Shown one piece after another: positions 8,473 through 16,684 of a stretch of DNA of 64,000 nucleotides. Position 1 is the stretch's first letter. Each line of letters starts with the position of its first letter. The position numbers were made by a program, and so were the translations under genes. The notes below the pieces were generated by a model, which ran no database searches, was not told the origin of the DNA, and saw only the letters and a list, made by a program, of their open reading frames with translations. The stretch is from Planotetraspora sp. A-T 1434 (lineage in GTDB: Bacteria > Actinomycetota > Actinomycetes > Streptosporangiales > Streptosporangiaceae), in the NCBI RefSeq assembly GCF_025420585.1, contig NZ_JAOEGB010000020.1, forward strand, positions 1 through 64,000. Reading direction: 5' to 3'.

Positions 8473-9236
8473 CCTTCACGATGCAGGCCACGCTGATGGC
8501 GGGCCGGAACCTGCGCCGGTTCCTGCGCTCCCCGGCGCGCGTGCTGAGCGCGCTCGTCATGCCGCTGATCCTGATGTTCATGATGCTGGCGCTGCTCGGC
8601 GGCCTGATCGGCGACTCGGCCGGGACGTTCGGGTACATCGGCCGCCTGGCGCCGCTGATCGTTGTTTCCACGGCCACGCTGGGCGCGGGCCTGGCGTCGG
8701 TCGGGTTCTACCGCGACCTGAACGACGGCATGCTCGACCGGTTCCGCACCCTGCCGATCAGGTTCGGTTCCGTGCTGGCAGGCCGGGTGGCGGGGGATGT
8801 CTGCTCGGGGCTGCTGACGGCCGTGGTGGCCACCGCCGTCGCGTACGCCGCCGGGTTCAGGTTCACCCAGGGGACGCCGGCGGCGCTGGCGTACTTCGGG
8901 GTGTTCGCGCTGTTCGCCATGATGATGTCGTGGGTGGCGGTGCTCGTGGCGCTGGCGGCCCGCACCGACCTCGGGCCGTTGAACGCGCTGAACGGGCCGA
9001 CGCTGCTGCTGTTCTTCCTGTCGTCGGGGTTCGTGCCGGTGGAGAACTTCCCGTCGGTGGTGCGGCCGGTCGTCCGGGCCAATCCGCTGTCGGTGGCCGA
9101 CAACGCGATGATCGGCCTGTCCAGCGGCGGCCCGGTGGCCGTCCCGCTGCTGCAGACGCTGGCGTGGACGCTGGGAGTGAGCGCGCTGTGCGCCCTCCTC
9201 GCGGTACGGCGGTTCGCCGCCCGGACTACGACCTAG
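8469..9236 (+). CDS. ABC-2 exporter permease (second)
   Basis: A 255-residue DrrB-like permease with the same topology as the preceding gene and a clear FRTLPIRFGSVLAGR coupling motif. Together with the first permease and the ATPase it forms a heteromeric exporter. ATG 8469 overlaps the previous stop (ATGA). Its 3' end overlaps the convergent thioesterase gene by 11 bases, leaving no room for a terminator. Confidence 0.88.
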   Translation: MTFTMQATLMAGRNLRRFLRSPARVLSALVMPLILMFMMLALLGGLIGDSAGTFGYIGRLAPLIVVSTATLGAGLASVGFYRDLNDGMLDRFRTLPIRFGSVLAGRVAGDVCSGLLTAVVATAVAYAAGFRFTQGTPAALAYFGVFALFAMMMSWVAVLVALAARTDLGPLNALNGPTLLLFFLSSGFVPVENFPSVVRPVVRANPLSVADNAMIGLSSGGPVAVPLLQTLAWTLGVSALCALLAVRRFAARTTT

Positions 9237-10101
9237 CGTTGGTGGGCGGGGCCGACTCACCGAACTGCTCGGTCTCCACCACCCGGCACAGCATCTGCTG
9301 GGCCCCGGTCGCGATCAGGCGCCCGTCGGGCGACCACACGGCCGCCCGGCCGGCCGCCAGACCGTGCCGCACGGACATGCCGTAGCCCTCGACCAGCAGC
9401 CATTCGGCCTCGGGTGCCGCGTCGTGGAACGACACCTGCAGTTGCATGGTGGGGGCGACGAAGAACGGCACCCCGGGCGGGCAGGCGAGCAGCACCGCGG
9501 GGAACGCGGAGGTGTCGATGTGCAGCAGCGCGCGGCAGGCGTCCAGCCACAGGTCGCCGGGGAAGACCGGACGCGGGCGCAACCGCATCCAGCCGCGCAT
9601 GTTCACCTCGCCGAAGCCGCCGGGCATGCCCTCGAACCACGAAATCGGCCGGGTTTCGCAGTTGGCGAGCTGCGGGAACGACATCTGCCCCCATTCGGCG
9701 GCCCGCTCCTCGATGGTCGGCACCCGCTCGGGCTCGGGCACTTCGGGCGCCGCGGCCAGGCGCTCGTCCGGCCCGGCCAGATCGCCCGCGGCGGCCCACA
9801 CCGTCGCGTCCAGCACGGCCCGGTCGCGCTGTGTCATGCTGACGCGCAGTGCCTCGGTCCGCCGGCTGGACCGCAGCCGGGTCACCTCGATGCCGACCTC
9901 CTCGAACCGCGCGACGTTGAGGAAGTCGCAGCTGATGCTCGCCGGCCGGGCCATGCCCGAGGCTCGGCCCGCCGCGCGGAGCGCGACCGAAGCGAGGTAG
10001 CCCCCGATGGGCCCCCAAACGTTCCAGTCCTCCGAAAGCACAGCGCGGAAGCGCAGGTCATCGAGCTGCTCGACGTCCGTGTCCAGCCCAAGATCCGCCA
10101 T
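9226..10101 (-). CDS. Acyl-CoA thioesterase-like double-hotdog protein
   Basis: A 291-residue protein of the TesB/4HBT_3 type with two hotdog repeats. The first holds WGPIGGYLASVALRAAGRA and the second VAPTMQLQVSFHD with VRHGLAAGRAAVWSPDGRLIATGAQQML, both characteristic of acyl-CoA thioesterases. In this cluster it may hydrolyse an acyl-CoA or acyl-carrier intermediate or edit the line; this is inferred from position. ATG 10101 is preferred because GGAGGG lies 7 bases before it; an in-frame ATG at 10116 (5 residues longer) is possible. It is divergent from the LanB-like gene. Confidence 0.8.
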   Translation of the reverse strand: MADLGLDTDVEQLDDLRFRAVLSEDWNVWGPIGGYLASVALRAAGRASGMARPASISCDFLNVARFEEVGIEVTRLRSSRRTEALRVSMTQRDRAVLDATVWAAAGDLAGPDERLAAAPEVPEPERVPTIEERAAEWGQMSFPQLANCETRPISWFEGMPGGFGEVNMRGWMRLRPRPVFPGDLWLDACRALLHIDTSAFPAVLLACPPGVPFFVAPTMQLQVSFHDAAPEAEWLLVEGYGMSVRHGLAAGRAAVWSPDGRLIATGAQQMLCRVVETEQFGESAPPTNARS

Positions 10102-10118
10102 CGCCGAGCCCTCCATTG

Positions 10119-10139
10119 ATCTTGTATCTGTTATCTAGT
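10119..10139 (+). promoter_or_regulatory. Heptad direct repeats between thioesterase and LanB-like genes
   Basis: ATCTTGT, ATCTGTT and ATCTAGT follow each other without gaps. This is the clearest copy of the cluster motif. It sits about 18 bases upstream of the thioesterase start and about 50 bases upstream of the LanB-like start, so one site could control both directions. Confidence 0.65.
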
Positions 10140-10155
10140 TAAAGATAGAACAATC

Positions 10156-10184
10156 TAGACAACGACGGAACGGCTACCTAGATT
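10156..10184 (+). promoter_or_regulatory. Putative promoter of the LanB-like gene, leaderless
   Basis: TAGACA (10156-10161), a 17-base spacer and TAGATT (10179-10184) match the vegetative consensus at most positions. The -10 box ends 6 bases before ATG 10191, which lacks a ribosome site, so the transcript probably starts at or next to the A of the start codon. Confidence 0.6.
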
Positions 10185-10190
10185 GACGGC

Positions 10191-12530
10191 ATGTACGGTG
10201 ATACTGGAGCATCCTCCGGAAAGCTGATCTCCCTCCCTCAAAACTTCGGGTTATGGTCCCAGGGGGTCCTGCGCAGCGCCGGATTCCCGATCGGGCAGTT
10301 GCTGCGCCTGTCCGATGACGCATATGTCACTGCGGTCGGCGAACTGCTCGACGCGGAGGAACAGGGTCGCGACACCGGAGCGGCCCGGGCCCGGCTGGCC
10401 GAAGTGGCCCGGGCCGCCGGAGAGCGCCAGAACGAGCGGCTGGCCGCGGTCGCCCGCCGCGCCGACGTCCTGGAGGCCATCGCCTGGCAGAACCCGGACG
10501 TGGTCGAGTCCATGATCGTGCCGTTGGGTGAGACGGGCCGCGACACCCCTCGTAACCAGCGCCTGCGCAAGCGGCAGCGGCTGCTGGCGAAGTACTGGAC
10601 GCGCTACTGCGCCAAGAACGAGACGATCGGCTTCTTCGGCCCGAGTGTCTGGTTCGCTCTGCGAGACGAGGGCGAGCCGCTGCGGCTCAAACCGGGCCCG
10701 GCCGTGACGGGCTCGCGCAGCGTGTTCCTCGAACCATGGGCGGTCGACACGCTCGCCCAGGTCATGGGCCGTGACCCGGAGATCCGGCCGTGGGTCGCGC
10801 CCCGCCCGCACCACGCCTGCCACCTCGCCGGCGACGGCGTCACGCTGCTCACCCTGGGCGGCCCGGTCACGCTGGAGCCGCTCGAGGCGAAGGTCTTCGC
10901 GCTCCTCGACCACACGCGGAGCGCTCGCGAGGTGGCCGCCGCCCTGCCGTACGAAGAGGAAGAGGTCTTCGCCGCCCTTGAGGGGCTGGTGAGCAGGCAG
11001 CTCGCCTTCTGGGACCTGGAATGCTCGCTGCGTCAGCGCGCCGAGGTGGACCTGCGTGAGCGGCTCGGCCGGATCGGCGACCCGCGGGTCCGCGCGGCGG
11101 CGCTCGGCAGGCTCGACCGGATAGAGGCCGCGGTGAGCGCGGTCGCCGAGTGCCGCGAGCCGGCCACGCTGGTGACCCGGATGCAGGAGCTGGAGACCGT
11201 TTTCACCGAGCTGACCGGCGTCGACCCCAGCCGCCGCCCCGGCCAGGCGTACGGCGGACGGCGGCTGCTTTACCTGGAGGCGACCCGCGACGTCGAGGTG
11301 TCATTCGGCCCGCAGGTGCTGGAAGCGGTGGCCGAGCCGCTGGGACTGCTGCTGACCGGGTTCCGCTGGTTCGCCGAAGAGGCCGCGCGCGCCCTGCGCG
11401 CCACCTTGTCGGACGCCTTCGACGCCTTGACGACCGCTTCGGGAACCGCGGAAGGCGCGGACGTCGGCTTCAACGAGCTGGTCTTCTCGGTCGCTGACCA
11501 GGTGTTCATCCCCGGCAACCGGCCGCTGGACCGGCTGATGGCCGAGTTCACCCGACGCTGGCGCGACCTGCTCGGCATGGACACAGACGCCCCCGAGATC
11601 GCGCACACCAGCGAGGCGCTCGGGCCGCTGGTCCGCGCGGCGTTCCCCGCGTCTGCGCCGAGCTGGACCTGGGGCCGGATCCACAGCGTCGACCTCCATC
11701 TGGCCGCGACCGACCCGGAGGCGTTCGCGCGCGGCGAGTTCTACGCGATCCTCGGCGAGGCGCACTCGACCTACAGCCCGATCGAGTGCGGCGCGATGTC
11801 GTGGTCGCATCCCGACCCGGTCGAGCGGCGGCGCATGTTCGACACGATCATCCCGCGCGGGCGGGTGATGCTCAGCCCGGTCAAGGACTTCCCCAAGGTG
11901 GTCGCGAGAGCATACGCCGGGCAGGGACCCGACGACTGGTGGCTGTGCGTGTCGCAGTTCCCCGCGCCCGACACCGACCGGCTGCTGCCACTGTGCGGCC
12001 TGCGCGTACGGCGGGTCGCCGACGGCCGGCTCGAAGCGGGCGTGCCCGGGTCGGAGCGCTGGTTCGACGTGGCCGAGATCTGCGGCATGTGGACGGTCAA
12101 CGAGATCGTCGACCTGCTCAAGCTGGTTGTCCGCGGGCACGAGCGGACGCCCCGGGTCACCATCGACGGCCTCGTGCTGTTCCGCGCGTCGCGCTCATTC
12201 CCGGTCACGGATCTGGAGTGGACGCGCGGGGCGGGCGACCAGGAACTGTTCGTGGCCGCGCACCGCTGGCTGCGCCGTACCGGCCTGCCCAGGGTCCTGT
12301 TCGCGGCCATCAGCACCGAGCCCAAGCCGGTGTTCGCGGACTTCGGCAGCGAGGTGCAGGTGGCCAACCTGGCGCAGCTTGTGCGGGCCGCTGCCGAGAC
12401 GCCGGGGGCCACCGTCACCTTCAGCGAGATGTCGCCCGCCCCCGGCGAGACCTGGCTGGCCGACGCCGAGGGCGAGCTGTACACCAGTGAGCTACGGCTG
12501 CAGTTCGTCGATCAGCTCGGCACGACCTGA
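10191..12530 (+). CDS. LanB/PEARL-like protein (lantibiotic dehydratase N-terminal family)
   Basis: A 779-residue protein of the lantibiotic-dehydratase N-terminal family. The hallmark is KYWTRYCAKNETIGFFGP at about 135-150. C-terminal family blocks include AHSTYSPIECGA, FPVTDLEWTRGAGDQELFVAAHRW and FSEMSPAPGETWLADAEG. Class I LanB enzymes glutamylate Ser/Thr from Glu-tRNA and then eliminate; small members without the separate elimination domain (PEARLs) add an amino acid from aminoacyl-tRNA to a carrier peptide. The length and lack of a recognisable SpaB_C domain favour the second type. No LanC and no evident precursor peptide is nearby, so here it may use aminoacyl-tRNA on an NRPS-tethered or small-molecule substrate; that is inference. 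It overlaps the convergent P450 by 19 bases. Confidence 0.82.
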   Translation: MYGDTGASSGKLISLPQNFGLWSQGVLRSAGFPIGQLLRLSDDAYVTAVGELLDAEEQGRDTGAARARLAEVARAAGERQNERLAAVARRADVLEAIAWQNPDVVESMIVPLGETGRDTPRNQRLRKRQRLLAKYWTRYCAKNETIGFFGPSVWFALRDEGEPLRLKPGPAVTGSRSVFLEPWAVDTLAQVMGRDPEIRPWVAPRPHHACHLAGDGVTLLTLGGPVTLEPLEAKVFALLDHTRSAREVAAALPYEEEEVFAALEGLVSRQLAFWDLECSLRQRAEVDLRERLGRIGDPRVRAAALGRLDRIEAAVSAVAECREPATLVTRMQELETVFTELTGVDPSRRPGQAYGGRRLLYLEATRDVEVSFGPQVLEAVAEPLGLLLTGFRWFAEEAARALRATLSDAFDALTTASGTAEGADVGFNELVFSVADQVFIPGNRPLDRLMAEFTRRWRDLLGMDTDAPEIAHTSEALGPLVRAAFPASAPSWTWGRIHSVDLHLAATDPEAFARGEFYAILGEAHSTYSPIECGAMSWSHPDPVERRRMFDTIIPRGRVMLSPVKDFPKVVARAYAGQGPDDWWLCVSQFPAPDTDRLLPLCGLRVRRVADGRLEAGVPGSERWFDVAEICGMWTVNEIVDLLKLVVRGHERTPRVTIDGLVLFRASRSFPVTDLEWTRGAGDQELFVAAHRWLRRTGLPRVLFAAISTEPKPVFADFGSEVQVANLAQLVRAAAETPGATVTFSEMSPAPGETWLADAEGELYTSELRLQFVDQLGTT

Positions 12531-13768
12531 AGCGGCAGCGTGCTGAACCCCCGGAACATCCCGCTCGCCTTGTAGTCGAAGTCCTGCGAGGCGAGCTGGA
12601 TGTCGGCGAACGTGTCGAGCAGCGCACCGAACGCCAGCGTCCCCTCCAGCCTGGCCAGTTGCACGCCGAGGCAGTGGTGGGCGCCCCACGCGAACGACAG
12701 CGGCGGCTCGGCGGGCTGCGCGCCCGCGTAGCGGGTCAGGTCGAGCTTGTCGGGGTCCTTGAACTTGACCGGGTCGCGGTTGGCCGCGCCGATCACCACG
12801 ACGATCTGCTCCCCCGCCGAGACCACGGTGCCGTCGGTGAGCGTGGTGTCCTGAATGACGCTACGGCCGGTGATCTGGATCGGCGAGTCGAACCGCAGGA
12901 ACTCCTCGACCGCCGGGCCCAGCAGCGACCGGTCGGCCCGCAGCCGGGCCATCTCCTCGGGGTTCTGGCACAGCGCCGACGTGCCGAGGCTGATCAGGTC
13001 GGTCATCGTGTGGAATCCGGCGCTGAACAGCAGCACGACCACCGAGACGAGCTCCTCGACGCTGAGCCGGTCGCCGTCGATCTCGACCGTGGAAAGGCCC
13101 GAGATCAGGTCGTCCTCCGGATCCTTGCGCCGCTGTTCGAGCAGCTCGGTGAAGTACTCCTCCATCTCGGTCATGGCCGCGTCCGCCTCGCGCAGCATGT
13201 CGAGGTCGTGGATGTAGACCGTGTCGACGGCCGTGCTGGCCCGCTTGGTCAGCTCGCGCAGCCGCGCCCACTCCTCCTCCGGCACCCCGACCAGCTCGCC
13301 GATGACCGCGATCGGCAACGGATGCGCGAACGCCTTGACCAGGTCGACCTCACCGCCACCGGCCGGGACGCTCTCGCGCATGGGGTCGATGAGCTTGGCC
13401 ACCTGGGCCTCCAACTTCGGCCGCAGCTTCTCCACCCGGCGCGGTGTGAAGGCGCTGCTGATCAGCCCGCGCAGCCGCGTGTGCTCCGGCCCGTCGAGGA
13501 ACAGGAGGGTCCTGATCCGCTCGTCTCCGCGCTCCTTGCCCAACTTCGGCCGTACGCCTGACTTGTCGAACGCCGGGCTCTTCATCGACAACCGGCAGTC
13601 GTCGTACGTGGTCAGCACCCAGCCCGACCCCTGCCCGGGGATCTCCAGCCGATAGTGCGGATCGGCCGCCCGGAGCGCGTGATAGTGCGGGTACGGGTCC
13701 CGCACCGTCTCCGGGGTCTTCATCATGAGCTCCATCAGGAGCGTTTCGGCACCCGTCGGTACGGACAT
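12512..13768 (-). CDS. Cytochrome P450
   Basis: A 418-residue bacterial class I P450. The haem-ligand loop is FAWGAHHCLGVQLARLE, the K-helix ExxR is in EEFLRFDSP, and the conserved C-helix region holds LDGPEHTRLRGLISSAFTP. The I-helix motif reads AGFHTM where AG-x-(D/E)-T-T is usual, so the acidic residue of the proton-relay pair is His here. It likely hydroxylates or couples a pathway intermediate and needs external ferredoxin partners, none of which is visible. ATG 13768 has GGAGG at 4 bases. It converges on the LanB-like gene and carries a cluster-type repeat upstream, marking it as the right border of the cluster. Confidence 0.92.
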   Translation of the reverse strand: MSVPTGAETLLMELMMKTPETVRDPYPHYHALRAADPHYRLEIPGQGSGWVLTTYDDCRLSMKSPAFDKSGVRPKLGKERGDERIRTLLFLDGPEHTRLRGLISSAFTPRRVEKLRPKLEAQVAKLIDPMRESVPAGGGEVDLVKAFAHPLPIAVIGELVGVPEEEWARLRELTKRASTAVDTVYIHDLDMLREADAAMTEMEEYFTELLEQRRKDPEDDLISGLSTVEIDGDRLSVEELVSVVVLLFSAGFHTMTDLISLGTSALCQNPEEMARLRADRSLLGPAVEEFLRFDSPIQITGRSVIQDTTLTDGTVVSAGEQIVVVIGAANRDPVKFKDPDKLDLTRYAGAQPAEPPLSFAWGAHHCLGVQLARLEGTLAFGALLDTFADIQLASQDFDYKASGMFRGFSTLPLQVVPS

Positions 13769-13782
13769 GACGCCTCCGCTGT

Positions 13783-13815
13783 ATCTTGTGTTCGGTCGCC
13801 CTTCACATCATAGAT
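13783..13815. promoter_or_regulatory. Weak heptad-repeat copies upstream of the P450
   Basis: ATCTTGT (13783-13789) lies just upstream of the P450 ribosome site, followed by the weaker GTTCGGT. On the opposite strand ATCTATG and ATGTGAA (13802-13815) are adjacent 7-mers of similar type. This is the most degenerate instance of the cluster motif and could be chance. Confidence 0.35.
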
Positions 13816-13951
13816 ACGTGAACCAAGAAGCAATACCCCTCGGCGACTCAGCGGCCCGGCAGGCTCGTGCCGGGGCCATCCAGGCGCCGGCACTTGGCTC
13901 CTGGACCGGCTACCCGCCGGCGATGCCACCTCACAGCACAGTCTGAGCTTG

Positions 13952-15721
13952 TCACTCCCGGCCCGCCATGGCGTTTTCGATGGCCGCGATCAGCGCGCTC
14001 CTGCGGTGCTCGAAGAAGCCCTCGAAGTCGTCACTCTGCAGGAGGTCAACGTCGATCATGTGCCGGACCACGTGTTTGCCGATGAGAGGGATCTCGGTCT
14101 TTCCACTGTTGGCGAGCCGCTGAAGGTATTCGGACGGGGCGTGACCTCCGATGATCCGGTTCGTGCGCGCAGACAGCGGCGTCTTGTTGACGATCGAGTC
14201 GTACTCGCTGACCGGGATGCCGTTGTCCTCGCACCACGCCTTCGGGAAGACATGATGAATGTCGATCGCGTCGTCGAAGTAGACGGCCGCGTTGACCGTG
14301 TCGCCGGTCCTCCAGTCGCTGGCTCCCGCCTTGAGAAGCAGGGAGTAGAGACCCTTGTAGGCGGCGCTGTTGCGGGTGCGCAGCGTGGTCAGCCGTTCGG
14401 GCAGGAATCTCGCATCCCTGACCGTACGAGGATTCTCCTCCGTCTGCCCACGTACCCATGCGACAACCTCGGGCAGGTCTCTGGCGATCCGGCCCTCGGT
14501 CGTCCCGCCGTACAGCTCACCGAACACCCCACTCCAGTACCACTGCCCGATCCGGGCCCGGGCGTGCATCCCCTCGGCCTCGGCCCCCAGCGTCGCGAAG
14601 ATCGCCGCCAGCGCGATGAGCTGGCTTCCGTACGGAAGGAATTTGGTGTCGTAGATGCACTGCTTGTGCAGGAAGCGCACGGCCTGCAGCAGACCGGCGA
14701 CGGCCTTGGGCACCCACTGACGGTACTCCTCGAGGCTGAGTCCGAGGATGTCCGAGCGCCGGCACCCGATGCGCGGGGCGCGGTCGCTGTCGGCTCCCTC
14801 CGCGATGGCCGCCTGCCGCCGCGCCTGGGTGGCCAGCAAGGTCACCGCCTGGAGCAGGTCGGTGGGCTGCACATCGCCGAGAAGACGGTGTTGCTGGTCG
14901 TTCCAGCGTCCCCGGATCTTCGCCCAGTCGCGCCTGAGGTCGAAATCGTCCGCCGCATAGGTGGCGGTGAGGAGCTCGAACACGGTCAGCGTCACTCCGC
15001 CCGTGTTGACCTTCTCGAATACCTGGCAGACGGCCTCTCGCGGGGTGTCGCGGCCGAGCTCGATCACGGGGATCAGGTACTGCTCGAAGCGCTTGATGAA
15101 CGAGTCAGTGAACGCGGTCCACAGCTGGATGTGCTCCGGCGCGAACTTCCAATGCCGGAAATATCCAGTCATCCACGGGTTATGGTCGAAGATCGCAACG
15201 AGGGGGAAGAGTTGCCCCTCATACTCCTTCGCCGGGTCGGAATAGTCCTCCAGAACCTGCCCGCGGAAATCCCGCACGCGCTTGTCGGCGGGAATGAACC
15301 GGATCGCCTCGTCCCGGTCCAGGGAACTGTCGAGCACCCCCTGTATGTCCGCGTAGAACCAGCCGGACATGCTCTTTCCGCGGTCGTCCCGCGTCTGCAC
15401 CGCCTCGCCCAGCATCAGCGCCTGGAACAGCGACGTCATCCGCTGCTGGCCGTCGAGAAGCAGCCGGTCGGCCCTCTTCGTCACCGTGGGCGCGGCGCCT
15501 TCGAGGGGACGCTGCTTGAACCGGGCGTCGCCTCCGGCCTGTAGGGTCATCAGCGTGCCGACCGGATAGCCGAGGGAGATCGAGGCGAGCAGGCCGGTGA
15601 TCCCACGATGCGGCCAGACCCAGCCGCGCTGGAAATCGGGGAGCTGAATCCGCCCGGTGCGGACCTGCTTCAACAGGTCGTGCAGGAACTCCTTCTCGAT
15701 GCCGAAAGCCTCGACAGTCAC
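13952..15721 (-). CDS. DUF262 plus HNH (DUF1524-like) protein, GmrSD-like
   Basis: A 589-residue protein. The N-terminal DUF262 domain has the family motifs LPDFQRGWVW (about residue 24) and LLDGQQRMTSLFQAL. The C-terminus has an HNH-type nuclease motif, IHHVFPKAWC, followed by NKTPLSARTNRIIGG. This single-chain architecture occurs in GmrSD-type type IV restriction systems that use NTP hydrolysis to cut modified DNA, and in other phage-defence proteins such as BrxU. GTG 15721 is preceded by GAGGGG at 6 bases; an ATG 7 codons upstream lacks a site. It stands alone between unrelated genes, consistent with acquired defence. Confidence 0.83.
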   Translation of the reverse strand: MTVEAFGIEKEFLHDLLKQVRTGRIQLPDFQRGWVWPHRGITGLLASISLGYPVGTLMTLQAGGDARFKQRPLEGAAPTVTKRADRLLLDGQQRMTSLFQALMLGEAVQTRDDRGKSMSGWFYADIQGVLDSSLDRDEAIRFIPADKRVRDFRGQVLEDYSDPAKEYEGQLFPLVAIFDHNPWMTGYFRHWKFAPEHIQLWTAFTDSFIKRFEQYLIPVIELGRDTPREAVCQVFEKVNTGGVTLTVFELLTATYAADDFDLRRDWAKIRGRWNDQQHRLLGDVQPTDLLQAVTLLATQARRQAAIAEGADSDRAPRIGCRRSDILGLSLEEYRQWVPKAVAGLLQAVRFLHKQCIYDTKFLPYGSQLIALAAIFATLGAEAEGMHARARIGQWYWSGVFGELYGGTTEGRIARDLPEVVAWVRGQTEENPRTVRDARFLPERLTTLRTRNSAAYKGLYSLLLKAGASDWRTGDTVNAAVYFDDAIDIHHVFPKAWCEDNGIPVSEYDSIVNKTPLSARTNRIIGGHAPSEYLQRLANSGKTEIPLIGKHVVRHMIDVDLLQSDDFEGFFEHRRSALIAAIENAMAGRE

Positions 15722-15961
15722 GCTTATCCCCTCGCGTCGCATTGGTCTTCGACGAGGGTATGGACCGCGCCAGCCCCGCGCATCGGATCCCGATAACGAA
15801 ACAGGCGTCGTTTCGACCGGTCGCCGGAATTCGGGCCGACCTTTAGGGCAAGATCCGCAAGGACAAAATAGGTAATTGCCATATAACACGGGTCTTCACC
15901 GGGAGAACCCCGTGTCCGACTGAAGGCGACGGTCCTTGGCTCTCAAGCGCTATTGGCGAGG

Positions 15962-16537
15962 TCAGTCGAAGTCGGTGCAGGTCACGTACCAGTTGCCGGT
16001 CAGGTGATCTTCTGTGGAGACCGGGAGGTCCTTGACCTGACTGTGGGGCGAGTAGGCGAATCCGCATTGCTCCAATAACCCTCCGGAACCGTCCACATCA
16101 AGAAGGACCGCATTCCCGGTCCGATAGACGCTGCGGATGGGAAAGAGGCCCACGAACCTGTCCGTCCACACGGAGTCGTGGTCCTTGGGGAGCGACTCGA
16201 CGTACGCCGTGAGTGCCGGTTCGGAGATGAGAAAGGCCGTGCGCATCGGAACACCAACGATCACGAGGGTGACGGTCACCGCGGCGACGACGGGCGTCAA
16301 GGTGATCCAGTTGCGGCGTCTGAAATCGCGGCTCACGACGAGCAGGATGAACCACACCACTCCGGCGAACAGCCAGATGGCGACAGCAGCCATGATGCCG
16401 AAAAAGTGGCCGCCCGGAGGAACGGCGGCGAGCAATGTCATGGCTGACGCGATGCCGGTAGGGCCGGCGAGCCATAGCCACCACCACCACTTGAGTACGG
16501 GTACTGCCCGAATCTCAGAACGTTCGGCGATCGCCAC
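15962..16537 (-). CDS. Small membrane protein, function unknown
   Basis: A 191-residue protein starting at GTG 16537. Three hydrophobic helices are visible: about residues 17-38 (WWWWLWLAGPTGIASAMTLL), 45-67, and 80-98 after a basic RDFRRRNW loop. The last half is predicted to be outside and holds two Cys (CGF and CTDFD). No family was recognised. It is monocistronic and leftward, 240 bases from the DUF262 gene. Confidence 0.6.
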   Translation of the reverse strand: MAIAERSEIRAVPVLKWWWWLWLAGPTGIASAMTLLAAVPPGGHFFGIMAAVAIWLFAGVVWFILLVVSRDFRRRNWITLTPVVAAVTVTLVIVGVPMRTAFLISEPALTAYVESLPKDHDSVWTDRFVGLFPIRSVYRTGNAVLLDVDGSGGLLEQCGFAYSPHSQVKDLPVSTEDHLTGNWYVTCTDFD

Positions 16538-16684
16538 GCACCGACCTTATCCTCGCCTGCCGGAAATCCGGTTGGCGGCCGGTCCGGGTACCGGCGAGAC
16601 TTCCGGCGTGGTCCGGGAAATCGTGTGACGAAATCCTGAGGTCGCAGAGTTCTCGGGGGTGGCGTGAAGGATATGGAGGGCGCT

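Noticed and set aside
2471-10139. SARP binding sites
   Set aside because: SARP heptamers normally recur at 11 or 22 bp; here the period is 7 bp, so I only note the repeats and do not assign a regulator family.
10191-12530. Class I lantibiotic cluster
   Set aside because: No LanC, LanA-like peptide or leader peptidase is near, and the protein has no evident elimination domain.
1-13768. Siderophore cluster of the mycobactin or thiazostatin type
   Set aside because: The carrier-Cy start fits, but no salicylate or dihydroxybenzoate synthesis gene, siderophore receptor or iron box is visible in the window.
13735-13929. Small ORF upstream of the P450 as a PEARL scaffold peptide
   Set aside because: It overlaps the P450 start and its promoter, has no ribosome site and shows no leader-like pattern.
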